DNA of 5,042 nt from Stenotrophomonas sp. (GTDB lineage: Bacteria; Pseudomonadota; Gammaproteobacteria; Xanthomonadales; Xanthomonadaceae). Each line of letters begins with the position of its first letter. Within the stretch, counting starts at the first letter, position 1. The stretch spans positions 1-5,042 of the forward strand of contig DMZT01000348.1 in the NCBI GenBank assembly GCA_003484865.1, written 5' to 3'. The translations under genes and the position numbers were made by a program. The notes below the pieces were generated by a model. That model saw only the letters and a program-made list of their open reading frames with translations. It made no database searches and was not told where the DNA came from. Shown here in pieces: positions 4,917 through 5,042 of the stretch.

Positions 4917-5042
4917 TCAGTCCTCGGCGCGCAACAGGCGCCCGCCCCCGGCGTACTTGGCCCGGTACATCGCCGCATCGGCACGCCGGTAGGCCTCGCG
5001 CAGGTCATCGCCGGGGCGATACGCGGCCGCGCCGGCGCTGGC
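4917..5042 (-). CDS. GGDEF-domain protein (diguanylate cyclase type), C-terminal 41 residues (cut by right window edge)
   Basis: The minus-strand frame from the right edge to the TGA at 4919-4917 reads on through YRPGDDLREAYRRADAAMYR, followed by AKYAGGGRLLRAED. The ADAAMYRAK segment, with the preceding GD-L--L--RAD pattern and a trailing G--R, is the hallmark end of GGDEF domains. The GG(D/E)EF active-site loop, the inhibitory site and any sensor domain lie outside the window. It therefore cannot be said whether the protein is an active diguanylate cyclase making cyclic di-GMP or a degenerate receptor, nor whether it is membrane-bound. The domain runs almost to the C terminus, so GGDEF is the last domain and no EAL domain follows. 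It lies 82 bp upstream of the M1 peptidase gene on the same strand; no functional tie is evident. Confidence 0.88.
   Translation of the reverse strand, partial: ASAGAAAYRPGDDLREAYRRADAAMYRAKYAGGGRLLRAED

Noticed and set aside
1..5042. Mobile element, CRISPR array, tRNA or rRNA, defence or toxin-antitoxin genes
   Set aside because: No terminal repeats with a transposase, no spaced direct repeats, no tRNA arm signature and no relevant protein motifs were seen on either strand.

Overview
The window is GC-rich, with dense short-gapped genes and GC-biased third codon positions. Gene content (an LTA4H-like M1 lipoprotein aminopeptidase, a NAPE-PLD-like metallo-hydrolase, a GGDEF protein) fits a gammaproteobacterium of the Xanthomonadaceae (Stenotrophomonas, Xanthomonas, Pseudoxanthomonas or Lysobacter type). 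This placement is inferred from composition and protein style; no marker gene is present. Nothing points to a phage, plasmid, insertion sequence, CRISPR array or defence island. It reads as ordinary chromosome.

Layout from left to right. (1) Positions 1-200, minus: the N-terminal 66 codons of a HAD-superfamily phosphatase-like hydrolase, running off the left edge. (2) 197-928, minus: a lipoprotein of unknown function whose TGA overlaps the HAD start by four bases (GTGA), so the two are probably translationally coupled. (3) 1023-2120, minus: an exported metallo-beta-lactamase-fold hydrolase that closely resembles N-acyl-phosphatidylethanolamine phospholipase D, with all expected metal ligands. 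(4) 2121-2201: a divergent control region with an unusually symmetric 50-bp palindrome. (5) 2202-2822, plus: a TetR/AcrR-family regulator. (6) 2843-2870: a strong bidirectional rho-independent terminator between convergent genes. (7) 2894-4834, minus: a lipoprotein M1 zinc metallopeptidase close to leukotriene A4 hydrolase/aminopeptidase B. (8) 4917-5042, minus: the last 41 codons of a GGDEF (diguanylate cyclase-type) protein, running off the right edge.

How the parts work together. The tetR gene and the metallo-hydrolase gene are divergent, 81 bp apart, and share the palindrome. The simplest model is that the TetR protein represses both itself and the hydrolase, with relief by an unknown, possibly lipophilic, ligand. 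The perfect 9-bp arms contain TTTACT and TAAACT separated by 16 bp on both strands, so a single site could be both operator and two mirror-image promoters. The lipoprotein/HAD pair lies 94 bp downstream of the hydrolase on the same strand and could receive readthrough or have its own promoter. The M1 gene is insulated at its 3' end by the terminator and is probably monocistronic. Every stretch between genes is under 100 bp, and each is described below.

The points most worth following are the palindromic operator/promoter and the presence, on either side of one TetR gene, of two exported enzymes whose best-known animal relatives make lipid mediators. No new multi-gene system is evident.
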